From: Acetobacteraceae bacterium
Lineage (GTDB): Bacteria > Pseudomonadota > Alphaproteobacteria > Acetobacterales > Acetobacteraceae
Direction of reading: 5' to 3'
Assembly: GCA_003164305.1 (NCBI GenBank)
Contig: PLSZ01000506.1
Location: 352 to 49,889 of the forward strand
Length of the DNA: 49,538 bases
This document shows, piece by piece, positions 7,799-16,988 of this stretch. The position numbers were made by a program, and so were the translations under genes. Numbering within the stretch: the stretch's first letter is position 1; every line of letters begins with the position of its first letter. The notes beneath the pieces are model-generated. The model was given only the letters and a program-made list of their open reading frames with translations, did not search any database and was not told the DNA's origin.

Positions 7799-9144
7799 AT
7801 ATCTTCCGTTCTACCGCCGTTCGGCTGGCGTTTGGTTACGCCGTCCTTGTTGTCGTATCGTCCCTGTTGCTAACCGGGTTTCTGTGGTGGCGTACCGCGC
7901 TTTATCTGGACCGGGAGATCGACGCCGTGATCATCGCCGATGCGCAGGCGATTTCCGATCGAATGCGCGATTTTGGATTGCCGGGCGCGATCGATACCAT
8001 CAATGAGCGGGTAGGCCATGCCAGCGATGAACACGCGATATACCTTCTGGTCGATCCAACCCTGAGCCCGGTCGCTGGCAATTTGCGCGCGTGGCCGCTT
8101 GAGGTTCGTGCTCGTCCAGGCTGGAACGACATCAACCTGGAACGGGACGGCCGACTGCATGTCACCCGGGCGTTGGTCGGCACTTTGCCCGGTGGATTTC
8201 GCTTGCTGGTGGGCCGCGATGTGCAAGACCGTGCCGAAGTTCGCGCGTTGATCGTCGATTCTCTGATCTGGGCGTCTTTGGGCGCGACGATCCTGGCGAT
8301 TTTCGGTGGCCTGTTGATGCGCCGGGCGGTCCTGGCTCGGGTCGAAACCATCAACCGAACCGCCAGCGCGATCGTGTCGGGCGATTTTTCGCGACGCGTC
8401 CCAACGCAAGGGTCCTCCGACGAGTTCGATCAACTCGCACGGACGGTCAATGCCATGCTGGAACAGATCGAGCGCCTGGTGGAGGGTGTGCGCAACGCCT
8501 CCAATGTCGTCGCACACGACCTGCGCACGCCATTGGCCGAGTTGCGGTCCCGGCTTGAGACCTTGCTGCGTGCGCGGCCCGCCGAGCCGTATGAGGAAAT
8601 TCAGCACGCGGTCGGCGATATCGATCGGATTGTCGAAATCTTCAACGCGCTGTTGCGACTGGCGGAAATCGACTCCGGCGTGCGACGCGCGGGATTCCGC
8701 TCGGTCGATCTGGCTCTGGTCGCGAACGAGCTGGTGGAATTGTACGAACCACTGGCGGAAGAAAAGGAGATCGCATTCACCTGCGAGGCTCCTCACGCGG
8801 TCGTGGTTTTCGGCGACCCCAACCTGCTGGCGCAGGCAATTGGCAACCTGGTCGATAATGCGATCAAAGCCGCGCCACGACAGGGGACTGTGTCGTTACG
8901 GATCGCGCGCGTGGAGGACCGCGTCGATGTCACGGTCACGGACAACGGGCCGGGCATCGCGGAGTCCGATAAAACCCGAGCGGTCCAGCGCTTCTATCGC
9001 GGCGATCGCGCTTCCGGTACCACGGGCATCGGACTCGGCCTGAGCATCGTTGACGCCATCGCCCGACTCCACGGTGCCATTCTCACCCTCAATGACAACC
9101 ATCCAGGCCTTATCGCGACCTTGACGTTCGATCCGCGATCGTGA
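7795..9144 (+). CDS. Sensor histidine kinase
   Basis: 449-residue membrane kinase, cognate to the preceding response regulator (4-nt GTGA overlap). Two transmembrane helices (about 11-31 and 155-175) flank a periplasmic sensor region of about 120 residues. A HAMP linker (about 176-230) leads to the dimerisation helix with phospho-accepting His241 in VVAHDLRTPLAEL, then an ATPase domain with NLVDNAIKAA, DNGPGIAE and GIGLGLSIVDAI motifs. Signal unknown; proximity to DegP suggests an envelope cue (inference). Confidence 0.95.
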   Translation: MNIFRSTAVRLAFGYAVLVVVSSLLLTGFLWWRTALYLDREIDAVIIADAQAISDRMRDFGLPGAIDTINERVGHASDEHAIYLLVDPTLSPVAGNLRAWPLEVRARPGWNDINLERDGRLHVTRALVGTLPGGFRLLVGRDVQDRAEVRALIVDSLIWASLGATILAIFGGLLMRRAVLARVETINRTASAIVSGDFSRRVPTQGSSDEFDQLARTVNAMLEQIERLVEGVRNASNVVAHDLRTPLAELRSRLETLLRARPAEPYEEIQHAVGDIDRIVEIFNALLRLAEIDSGVRRAGFRSVDLALVANELVELYEPLAEEKEIAFTCEAPHAVVVFGDPNLLAQAIGNLVDNAIKAAPRQGTVSLRIARVEDRVDVTVTDNGPGIAESDKTRAVQRFYRGDRASGTTGIGLGLSIVDAIARLHGAILTLNDNHPGLIATLTFDPRS

Positions 9145-9159
9145 GAAACTCGACACGGG

Positions 9160-10077
9160 TCAGTCGGCGGGCGAACCCGCCGCCTCCGTCGCCGCCGCCA
9201 TCACCAGCAGCCAATCGCGAAAATTCCGCAACCACGGCAGGTTTTGTTTCGCTTTCGGATACACCAGATAATACGCCATGTTGGTGTTGATCGACGCCGG
9301 ATGCGGCACGATCAGCCTACCTCGCCCGATATCGTCGATTACCAGAAAATCCGGCACCAGAAGCACACCCAGGCCGGACGCCGCCGCCTCAATCGCCATG
9401 CCGAAATTCTCGAATGACGGCCCGCGAACATTGACCTGACGCTGGACGCCCGCGGCATGCAGCCAATCGCTCCATGCCTCGGGCAGCGGCATGAGTTGGA
9501 GTAATGGCAACCGCGTCAGAGCCTCCGCCGCCGCCGCGCCCGAGGCTGGCTTCGCCAGCGCCGGGCTGCAAACAGCGATCAGGCGTTCGCCCAGAAGCCG
9601 GTGGGAAACAGCGTCGGTCCATACCGCCGGACCGAAGTGAATCGCCGCGTCGAACTCCGTGCTGGCGAACTGAAACGACTTCGTCTCGCTGTAGAAGTTG
9701 ATGATGCTGCCGCGATGCGCGCGGAAATACGCCGGCAGCCGCGGCACCAGCCAGCGAGCGCCGAAGGTCGGCAGGGTCGATACATTCAGGACCCCCGCGC
9801 CGCGCCGGTAGGTTTGCAATTGCAAGGTGGATGCCTCGATCCGATCCAGCGACGCGCGCACCTCCGGCAGATACGCCAGTCCCGCCTCGGTCAGTTCGAC
9901 GTATTGGCGGGTGCGGCGGAACAGGGCGATGCCAAGCCGCACCTCCAGCGCGCGGATGTGCCGGCTGATGGCGCTTTGCGTGACGTGCAGTTCCTCCGCG
10001 GCCCGCGTGAAGCTGAGTTGCCGCGCGGCGGATTCGAACGCCTGCAAGGCGCCGAGGGGTGGAATATGCTGGCGCAT
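9160..10077 (-). CDS. LysR-family transcriptional regulator (GcvA-like)
   Basis: 305 residues: N-terminal helix-turn-helix (LGALQAFESAARQLSFTRAA then HVTQSAISRHIRALE, about residues 8-48) and a C-terminal periplasmic-binding-protein-like effector domain. The long linker and RRTRQYVELTEAG segment are typical of the GcvA/AmpR group. It is divergent from the ABC transporter/hydantoinase operon and starts next to a 19-bp palindrome, so autoregulation and control of that operon by an unknown coinducer are likely (inference). Confidence 0.92.
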   Translation of the reverse strand: MRQHIPPLGALQAFESAARQLSFTRAAEELHVTQSAISRHIRALEVRLGIALFRRTRQYVELTEAGLAYLPEVRASLDRIEASTLQLQTYRRGAGVLNVSTLPTFGARWLVPRLPAYFRAHRGSIINFYSETKSFQFASTEFDAAIHFGPAVWTDAVSHRLLGERLIAVCSPALAKPASGAAAAEALTRLPLLQLMPLPEAWSDWLHAAGVQRQVNVRGPSFENFGMAIEAAASGLGVLLVPDFLVIDDIGRGRLIVPHPASINTNMAYYLVYPKAKQNLPWLRNFRDWLLVMAAATEAAGSPAD

Positions 10078-10079
10078 AG

Positions 10080-10098
10080 TGATGACTTTAAGTCATCA
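10080..10098. promoter_or_regulatory. 19-bp palindrome, likely LysR operator
   Basis: TGATGACTT-T-AAGTCATCA is a perfect 9-1-9 palindrome ending 2 bp from the LysR start codon, in the divergent gap to the transporter operon. LysR sites are typically T-N11-A dyads, which this contains. Confidence 0.6.
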
Positions 10099-10111
10099 TG
10101 CCATAAGCACA

Positions 10112-10127
10112 AGGCGCTTCCCTTGCA
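10112..10127 (+). promoter_or_regulatory. Possible sigma-54 (-24/-12) promoter, weaker match
   Basis: AGGCGC-N5-TTGCA has the required GG/GC spacing of a sigma-54 promoter but two departures from TGGCAC in the -24 element. It would start transcription near 10138, about 87 nt before the substrate-binding-protein ATG. Confidence 0.35.
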
Positions 10128-10224
10128 CGGATGACGCTGCGACAGTTCCAATCGGAACGGGCCGCCTGCCCGCGAAGAAACGCACGTCCGGAGGATGCGT
10201 CCCCAGAACCAGGGGATAACTCAC

Positions 10225-11295
10225 ATGCACCTCTCTCGCCGCGACCTGATGAAAAGCGCATCGGCCCTGACCGCCGCCGTGTCCGCGGTAGAGTTCGGCC
10301 TCGTCGCGCCCGTTTATGCCGAGGATAAGTTCACCGTCGCCTCGACCGGCGGGAGTTGGCAGGAGGGCGTGCGCCAGGCTTTCGTCGAAGCGCCGGGACT
10401 GGAGGCGAAGTACAAATCGCCGATCGCGTTTTCCGGCCAGATCGAGAGCGTCGCGGTCGCCAAGATCCTGGCACAGCCGGACAACCCACCTTATTCAGTG
10501 ACCAGTCACGGCGATCCCGAGGCGATCCTGCTGGCGGACAAGGACTGCCTGCGGTCGTTCGATGATTCGGTGTTGCCGAACTACAACAATCTTTACACGG
10601 CCGCGAAGATTCCGCCGCGCGCCGGGCTGCGGGCCTGGTATGGCTCGATCGTCATGCTGGTGTGGGGCCTGACCTACAACACCAAGGAAGCGGCCAAACC
10701 GGCCACATGGCAGGACATGTGGAACCCGAAATACAAAGGCCGGGTTGGCGTGCCGGCGTACGGTTGGTACGGCATGATGTTCCTGCACCAGATCAATCGC
10801 ATGTTGGGCGGCGATGAACACGATGTCAGCCGCGGGCTGGCGGCGATCGCCGATCTGGTGAAGAAAAATGAAGCCGTGCTGCTGGAAAACGCCGACCAGA
10901 CCGTGACCGCGTTCCAGCGCGAGGACATCGTCATCGGCCCCTTCTTCAATGGCCGCACCCTGGGCTTGCAGGAAAAAGGCGTGCCGGTCGATATCGTTTA
11001 CCCGCCGCAATCCACCACGCTCGGCGCCGGCTTCGTCATCCTGAAGGCGACGAAATTTCCCGAGATGGCCAATGCTCTGGTCAACGCGTCGTTCACTCCG
11101 GAATATCAGTTGATCATGAGCAAACGGCTGCGTTATCCACCCGCGAACAAGACCGCCGTGCTGCCGCCCGACATGGCGGCGATGGCGATCACCGAAAAGC
11201 AACTGGAAAACACGGTGCGGCTGGACTGGGTGACGATCAACGCCAGCCGCGGTGAAAATCTGGAGAAGTGGAACAAACAGGTACTCGGCGGATAA
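10225..11295 (+). CDS. ABC transporter substrate-binding protein (spermidine/putrescine-type)
   Basis: 356-residue periplasmic binding protein of the PotD/family-1 extracellular type. The N-terminus carries a twin-arginine-like signal (SRRDLMKSASALTAA) with probable cleavage after VYAED, so export of the folded protein is possible. AGGGGAT precedes the chosen ATG; the frame is open upstream but lacks a better site. It is followed by two matching permeases and hyuAB, so the ligand is probably the substrate, or a precursor of the substrate, of the hydantoinase-type enzyme (inference). Confidence 0.88.
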   Translation: MHLSRRDLMKSASALTAAVSAVEFGLVAPVYAEDKFTVASTGGSWQEGVRQAFVEAPGLEAKYKSPIAFSGQIESVAVAKILAQPDNPPYSVTSHGDPEAILLADKDCLRSFDDSVLPNYNNLYTAAKIPPRAGLRAWYGSIVMLVWGLTYNTKEAAKPATWQDMWNPKYKGRVGVPAYGWYGMMFLHQINRMLGGDEHDVSRGLAAIADLVKKNEAVLLENADQTVTAFQREDIVIGPFFNGRTLGLQEKGVPVDIVYPPQSTTLGAGFVILKATKFPEMANALVNASFTPEYQLIMSKRLRYPPANKTAVLPPDMAAMAITEKQLENTVRLDWVTINASRGENLEKWNKQVLGG

Positions 11296-11297
11296 CC

Positions 11298-12170
11298 GTG
11301 TCCGATATGGCTCTACCATCGGTGACGACCCGGCGGACGCCGGCCAGTTGGCCTCGTCCCTCCGCCGGGGTTGTGCTGGTCGCGCCTGATTTAATTTACT
11401 TGACGCTGATCCTGTTGGCACCTTTGGGCATGATGGCCGCCCATAGCCTGTATACGGCAAACTCACCGGGCATGACGCTGGCGAACTACGCGCGGCTCGC
11501 CGATCCTTATTTTCTGCGGCTGCTCGGCCGCACGGCGCGGATCGCGTTCGAAACGACAGCAATTTGCACAATCCTCGCCTACCCGTTGGCGTATTTCCTG
11601 GCGCGGGCGTCGCGCGGCACCGCGACGTTGGGGCTGGTGCTACTGCTGACGCCATTAATGGTCAGCCCAGTGGTGCGCGCGTTCGGCTGGATGGTGTTGC
11701 TGGATCGCCAGGGCCTCGTGCTGTCGTTAGCCCGAGGCCTGGGATTCACCGACGCGCGACCACTGATCTATACCGAAACCGCGGTCATCATTGGTCTGGT
11801 GCATCTGCTGCTGCCCTATCTGGTGTTGCCTCTGACCGCCTCGATCGAGCGCATCAGCCCGATGCTTGAAGAAGCCGCCCGCAATCTGGGCGCTGGATCC
11901 TTCGCGCTGTTCCGGGATGTTATTCTGCCGTTAAGTTTGCCCGGCCTCGTTTCCGGTGCGTTGCTGGTGTTCGTCGAAGCACTCAGCGCTTTCGTCCTGC
12001 CGGCGCTTCTGGGCGGCCGCAAGGTACGCATGATCGGCAACGAAGTGTTCGATTCGCTGTTGGTCGCTTTTAACCAGGCCCAGGCCTCCACCCTGACAGT
12101 GGTGTTGGTGGTCCTGACGATCGTTACGGTCGGCGCCGGCTTCGGCCTGTCCCGTATGCGGGGAGGCTGA
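11298..12170 (+). CDS. ABC transporter permease (PotB-like)
   Basis: Inner-membrane permease of about 290 residues with six predicted transmembrane helices, beginning LVAPDLIYLTLILLAPLGMM. The EAA loop that contacts the ATPase is visible as MLEEAARNLGAGSFALFRDVILPLSLPG (about residues 190-217). GTG at 11298 has GGCGGA at 5 nt; the ATG at 11307 is an alternative. It starts 2 nt after the binding-protein stop. No ATPase gene occurs in this operon. Confidence 0.88.
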   Translation: MSDMALPSVTTRRTPASWPRPSAGVVLVAPDLIYLTLILLAPLGMMAAHSLYTANSPGMTLANYARLADPYFLRLLGRTARIAFETTAICTILAYPLAYFLARASRGTATLGLVLLLTPLMVSPVVRAFGWMVLLDRQGLVLSLARGLGFTDARPLIYTETAVIIGLVHLLLPYLVLPLTASIERISPMLEEAARNLGAGSFALFRDVILPLSLPGLVSGALLVFVEALSAFVLPALLGGRKVRMIGNEVFDSLLVAFNQAQASTLTVVLVVLTIVTVGAGFGLSRMRGG

Positions 12171-12171
12171 G

Positions 12172-12957
12172 ATGCAACGCATCGGCCCGGTGCTGAGTGG
12201 AACCGTCGTGCTGATCTACGGTTTTATCCTGTTGCCGCTGGTGGTCATCCTCGGCGTGTCGTTCAACGCGTCCGACCGGCTGGACTTCCCGCCGACCGGA
12301 TTGTCGCTGCGCTGGTACGAAACGTTGCTGCATCAGCCGCCTTTCCTGACCGCGCTGCTGACCGTCAGTCTGCCCGTCGGCGTCGGCAGCGCGATTTGTT
12401 CAACACTCCTGGGCACGCTCGCCGCGCTTGGGCTCGTCCGCTACCGGTTTCCCGGCCGTGACGCATTGCAGGCGGTGACTTTGTTGCCGTTGGTGGTGCC
12501 GCATATCCTGTTGGGTGCGTCGCTGTACTTATGGTTCGCCAACCTGGGATTTAGCACCTCGATCGGCACATTAATCATTGGCCACATTCTGATCGCCACG
12601 CCTTACGTCATTCGCACCGTCGCCGCGGGCCTCGTGGGACTGGATCCATTCATCGAAGAAGCCGCGCGCGACCTCGGAGCGGGACGGTTGCGCTGCTTCT
12701 TTGAGGTCGTCGTCCCACAATTACGCTCCAGCCTGATTTCGGGTGCGATCTTCGCGCTGATTGTTTCCTTCAGCGACATCAATATAGCGCTGTTTGTTTC
12801 GGGACCGGAGACCACGACGTTGCCCGTCTATCTGTTCTCAAAAATTCAGTGGGAGTCTGACCCATCGGTCGCGGCGGCCTCGGCGGGGCAGATCGTGATC
12901 ATCGGACTGATCATCTTGCTGATCCAGCAACTCTTTCGCGCCCGTATTGGCCGATGA
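12172..12957 (+). CDS. ABC transporter permease (PotC-like)
   Basis: 261-residue inner-membrane permease with six hydrophobic helices (first: VVLIYGFILLPLVVILGVSF) and an EAA loop FIEEAARDLGAGRLRCFFEVVVPQ. Starts 1 nt after the partner permease stop. Pairs with the PotB-like subunit to form the heterodimeric channel of a polyamine-type importer. The next gene has an ATG overlapping its stop codon. Confidence 0.9.
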   Translation: MQRIGPVLSGTVVLIYGFILLPLVVILGVSFNASDRLDFPPTGLSLRWYETLLHQPPFLTALLTVSLPVGVGSAICSTLLGTLAALGLVRYRFPGRDALQAVTLLPLVVPHILLGASLYLWFANLGFSTSIGTLIIGHILIATPYVIRTVAAGLVGLDPFIEEAARDLGAGRLRCFFEVVVPQLRSSLISGAIFALIVSFSDINIALFVSGPETTTLPVYLFSKIQWESDPSVAAASAGQIVIIGLIILLIQQLFRARIGR

Positions 12958-12971
12958 CGCAGGAGAAGGCA

Positions 12972-15008
12972 ATGACCGGATATCGTCTTGGGATCGACAT
13001 CGGGGGCACCTTCACCGATTTTTCCCTGCTGGACGAAGCAACCGGCGCGCTGACCGTCTTCAAGACACCATCAGTGCCTGGCAAGCCCGAACAGGCGATC
13101 TTCAACGGCCTGCGACAATTGTTGGACGAACACGGAATCGGCCCCGCGCGCATCACGTATTTCGTGCACGGCACGACGCTGGCGGTGAACACAATTATCC
13201 AACGCAGCGGCGATCGGATGGCGCTGCTGGTGACGAAAGGTTTTCGAGACATCCTCAACATCGGCCGCCACCGAATCCCGGACGTGTTCAATTTTTTCAC
13301 CGAACTTCCCGTTCCGTTGCTGCCGCGCTCCCGGGTGTTCGAAATTCCCGAACGCGGGCTGGCGGACGGCAGCATCCTGCAATCGGTGGACGAACAATCC
13401 GTCCGAGACGTCGCCGCGCGCCTGAAAGCGGACGGGATCGGATCGGTGGCGATCTGCTTCCTACACAGCTATCACAATGCTTCCAACGAAACGCGTGCGC
13501 GAGACATCCTGAAGGAGGCCGCGCCCGATTTGTTCATCTCGGTCTCCGCCGAGGTCTGGCCGCAAATGCGCGAGTACGAACGAGCGTTGGCCGCCGTGAT
13601 GAACGGCTACGTTGGCCGCCGCATGCAACGCTATTTCTCTGAATTGCGCTCCGGCGTCGCCGCGCTTGGCGTTCCGGGCGAAGTGTTCTCCACCAAATCG
13701 AATGGCGGCATCATGACCGCGGCCGAAGCCGGCCATCGTCCGGTGGAAACTTTGCTGTCGGGACCGGCGTCTGGCGTGATTGGCGCGGCGTATATCGGCG
13801 CCTCCATCGGCATCGACAAACTCGTGACATTCGACATGGGCGGCACCAGTGCCGATGTCGCCGTGATTGAGGGCACCCCGCGCTATTCCACCGAAAATCA
13901 CGTCGGCGACTTTCCCGTGATCATGCCGGCGATCGACGTGACGTCGATTGGCGCGGGAGGGGGATCGATCGCCTATGTCGATTCCAGCGGTATGCTGAAA
14001 GTCGGGCCCGGCAGCGCCGGCGCGGACCCGGGCCCGGCGTGCTACGCGCTGGGGGGTAGCAACGCGACCGTGACGGACGCTTATGTTTGTCTTGGCATTC
14101 TGGACCCGGAACGTTTTCTCGGCGGACGATTGGTGTTGAAGCCCGCGCTGGCCGATGCCGCGTTATCGACATTGGGTGCCCGGCTCGGCCTGGGCATCCA
14201 GCAAACCGCCGAAGCAATCCTGCGCGTGGCGACATCCCAGATGTACTCGGCGTTAGTACCGCTTCTCGCCCGTAAAGGTATTGCTTACGAAAATTTCACG
14301 TTGCTCGCGTTCGGCGGCGGCGGCCCGAGCCACGCATTTCTGTTGGCTCGCGATATCGGCATCAGTCGCGTGCTTGTCCCCCCGCACCCTGGCGTGCTGT
14401 GCGCGGCGGGATCACTGGCCGCCGACATGCGCCGGGATTTCGTGCGCAGCCTGCATCGCGTGTTGGATTCGAATGCGATGGAAGAAATCGGCACCATCCT
14501 CAACGCCCTCGCCGCTGACGGCACCGCCTGGCTGGACGCGCAGAATCTGACCTTCGTCGATCGCCGCGTCGAATGGAGCGCCGACGTCCGCTATTTGGGC
14601 CAATCCTTCGAAATCTCCATCCCATTGACCGAAGCGGATTTGAATGAAGCAGCGTTCCGCGCGAAATTCCACACCGCGTATGAAGTTCTTTACGGGTACA
14701 TGGATGAGGCAGCCGCGCTGGAAATCCGCGACTTACGGGTCACGGCAATTGGTGTAAGCCCCAAACCAACGCTGGCGAAGTTGGAAGCACGTTCCGGAGC
14801 ACCACCTAAACGAGAACGCACCATTTTCCTGGATGGACGACCGATGCGGGCCGCCGTCTATACCCGCGATGACCTGCCCGCAGGCTTTACCTTCGCGGGC
14901 CCGGCGATTGTCGAGCAATTCGACACAACGGTGTTTGTGACGCCGGAATTCACCGTCTCGGTCGATGCATACGGCAACCTGATCGGAGTGACGCGTCATG
15001 GCGATTGA
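12972..15008 (+). CDS. hyuA: Hydantoinase/oxoprolinase subunit A (HyuA)
   Basis: ATP-binding subunit of ATP-dependent cyclic-amide hydrolases (N-methylhydantoinase, hydantoinase, 5-oxoprolinase) or related acetophenone/acetone carboxylases; 678 residues. Phosphate-binding motifs of the ASKHA fold are visible: YRLGIDIGGTFTDFSLLD at the N-terminus, GTTLAVNTIIQR, and FDMGGTSADVAVIEG (about residues 281-295), plus LLAFGGGGPSHAF. The ATG at 12972 has AGGAG at 6 nt and gives the usual family N-terminus; an ATG at 12954 overlaps the permease stop and is possible. The companion subunit overlaps its end. Confidence 0.9.
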   Translation: MTGYRLGIDIGGTFTDFSLLDEATGALTVFKTPSVPGKPEQAIFNGLRQLLDEHGIGPARITYFVHGTTLAVNTIIQRSGDRMALLVTKGFRDILNIGRHRIPDVFNFFTELPVPLLPRSRVFEIPERGLADGSILQSVDEQSVRDVAARLKADGIGSVAICFLHSYHNASNETRARDILKEAAPDLFISVSAEVWPQMREYERALAAVMNGYVGRRMQRYFSELRSGVAALGVPGEVFSTKSNGGIMTAAEAGHRPVETLLSGPASGVIGAAYIGASIGIDKLVTFDMGGTSADVAVIEGTPRYSTENHVGDFPVIMPAIDVTSIGAGGGSIAYVDSSGMLKVGPGSAGADPGPACYALGGSNATVTDAYVCLGILDPERFLGGRLVLKPALADAALSTLGARLGLGIQQTAEAILRVATSQMYSALVPLLARKGIAYENFTLLAFGGGGPSHAFLLARDIGISRVLVPPHPGVLCAAGSLAADMRRDFVRSLHRVLDSNAMEEIGTILNALAADGTAWLDAQNLTFVDRRVEWSADVRYLGQSFEISIPLTEADLNEAAFRAKFHTAYEVLYGYMDEAAALEIRDLRVTAIGVSPKPTLAKLEARSGAPPKRERTIFLDGRPMRAAVYTRDDLPAGFTFAGPAIVEQFDTTVFVTPEFTVSVDAYGNLIGVTRHGD

Positions 15009-16968
15009 TAAGGTTCTGCTGGAAGTTCTGAACAACCAATTCACCGGGCTGGTGGAGGAGATGGGCTACGTCATTCACCGCGCCGCGTTCACGGTGTTCA
15101 TCAAAGAGACATGGGATTTCGACGCCGCTTTGGTCACCGCGGAAGGCGAAATCTTCTGCTACCCTCGCAACATTGGCGTCACCAACATGCTCGGCATGCA
15201 CATGGGCGCGGCGATTAAAGCGGTCGGGCCATTGGAACCAGGTGACATCGTCGTCACCAACGACCCACGTTCCACGTTGGGCATGTGCACGCATCTGCCC
15301 GACATCATGCTGTTCAAGCCATTGTTCCATGAAGGAAAGCTGCTGTGTTTCGCCTGGTGCTTCATTCATTCGTCCGACGTAGGCGGTCTCGTGCCCGGCA
15401 GCATCGCGCCGACAGCGTTCGATCGTTATCAGGAAGGCATTTGCATCAAACCCGCGAAGCTGTTTCGTCGCGGCGAGTTGAACAATGAGTTGCTCGACCT
15501 GATCCTGACCAATTGCCGCATCCCCGAGCAAAACTGGGGCGACATGAAAGCCCTTATCGCCGCGTTGACCACCTGCGAGCGACGCATGACTCAACTCGCC
15601 ACACGTTACGACTTCAATACGCTGCGTGACGGCATAAACGCCTTGCTGGATTATGGGGAGGATCGGGCCCGCGCGGTGCTGGCCGGGGTGCCCGACGGAA
15701 GTTATGAGTTCTCAGATTATGTGGAAGTAGACTACGTTTCCCCTTATCATCAACGCATCAAGGTGAAACTGACGGTATCGGGCAGCGATGTGCATCTGGA
15801 TTTTTCCGGCACCGACCCGCAGGTGCGCGCCGCCATCAACCTGCCGAGCTTTGGCCGCGCCAACCAATGGATCGTACTGGGAATTGTCAACTTCCTCCGC
15901 ACGTCCGACCGCGATCTGCCGCTCAATCGTGGCATTTTGCGATCGGTGACGGTCGATATTCCAGAAGGCAGCCTGTTGAACCCAAGCCCGGTCGCGGCCA
16001 CCGGCGTGCGACACGTCACCGGATACCGCGTGTCCGATGCGGTGCTCGGCGCGTTGAGTCAGGCGGTGCCGGACCGAATTCCGGCCGCCGGCGCCGGTCA
16101 GGTGGCGATCGTTTTGTTCTCGCATCTTGATCCGGCGACCGGCAACTACAAAGTCAGCGTCCTGCAACCGATGCAAGGAGGATGCGGCGGTCGGCCCACC
16201 AAGGACGGCATCGACGGAGTGAACTTTTCCGCCGGCTCATTGCGCAATGTGCCGACGGAAAGTATTGAGCTGGAAGCGCCGGTTTTCGTGAAACGCTATA
16301 TGCTCGCGGACACCGCGGCGGCGGGCGAATACCGAGGCGGCGCCGGCGTGGTATTCGAGTTCCGCTGCCTCGCCGCCGATGCGATCGTCACCGCGCGCGG
16401 CATGGATCGTTTCAAACTGCGTCCTTATGGCCGCAACGGAGCCGAACCCGGGACTCTCGGTGATACCGTGATCAATCCCGACAGCGCGTATCCTCGTCGC
16501 ATTGGCAAGATCGACATTCTGAAGCTGGAGGCAGGCGATGTCGTTCGCATCATCGCGCCGGGCGGCGGCGGGTATGGCGATCCAATGGCCCGCGAGAGCG
16601 ACGCGGTGAAACGGGATGTGGCGAACGGTTTTGTCACCGACGCCCAGGCCAGGGAGGTTTACGGATTTGACGGGGACGGGACGAGAACGACGCCGGCGAA
16701 TGCCGTTGCCGCGCCGGACTTCGTCTTTGGCGCCGAACGTCTTGCCTATGAAGCCGCGCTGCCGCCTGCACTGCAGGACATGCTCGCGATGTTATTGCAA
16801 GGACACGCGACATCCGTGCGGCAATATCTGCGCGGACGGATTTATGGCGAAGTTCTCGAAAGGTCCAACCTCGCGACACTGACAGATGAGGCATTGGAAA
16901 CCGCGTTGAGGGATTTGATCACCGCGACCCTGACCTCGCCCTTGCAACAAATGTTGGCCGCGGAATGA
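14998..16968 (+). CDS. hyuB: Hydantoinase/oxoprolinase subunit B (HyuB), extended C-terminus
   Basis: 656-residue partner of HyuA, overlapping it by 11 nt. Diagnostic segments: GVTNMLGMHMGAAIKAVG, GDIVVTNDPRSTLGMCTHLPD (about 82-102), GGCGGRPTKDG (about 395-405) and APGGGGYGDP near residue 520. The HyuB domain ends around residue 555; about 100 additional residues follow, which family members of about 520-580 residues lack. With HyuA it would hydrolyse a cyclic amide with ATP. The substrate might be an imported hydantoin- or lactam-like compound (inference). Confidence 0.9.
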   Translation: MAIDKVLLEVLNNQFTGLVEEMGYVIHRAAFTVFIKETWDFDAALVTAEGEIFCYPRNIGVTNMLGMHMGAAIKAVGPLEPGDIVVTNDPRSTLGMCTHLPDIMLFKPLFHEGKLLCFAWCFIHSSDVGGLVPGSIAPTAFDRYQEGICIKPAKLFRRGELNNELLDLILTNCRIPEQNWGDMKALIAALTTCERRMTQLATRYDFNTLRDGINALLDYGEDRARAVLAGVPDGSYEFSDYVEVDYVSPYHQRIKVKLTVSGSDVHLDFSGTDPQVRAAINLPSFGRANQWIVLGIVNFLRTSDRDLPLNRGILRSVTVDIPEGSLLNPSPVAATGVRHVTGYRVSDAVLGALSQAVPDRIPAAGAGQVAIVLFSHLDPATGNYKVSVLQPMQGGCGGRPTKDGIDGVNFSAGSLRNVPTESIELEAPVFVKRYMLADTAAAGEYRGGAGVVFEFRCLAADAIVTARGMDRFKLRPYGRNGAEPGTLGDTVINPDSAYPRRIGKIDILKLEAGDVVRIIAPGGGGYGDPMARESDAVKRDVANGFVTDAQAREVYGFDGDGTRTTPANAVAAPDFVFGAERLAYEAALPPALQDMLAMLLQGHATSVRQYLRGRIYGEVLERSNLATLTDEALETALRDLITATLTSPLQQMLAAE

Positions 16969-16988
16969 TCCTGATGCGCGTACCGCGC

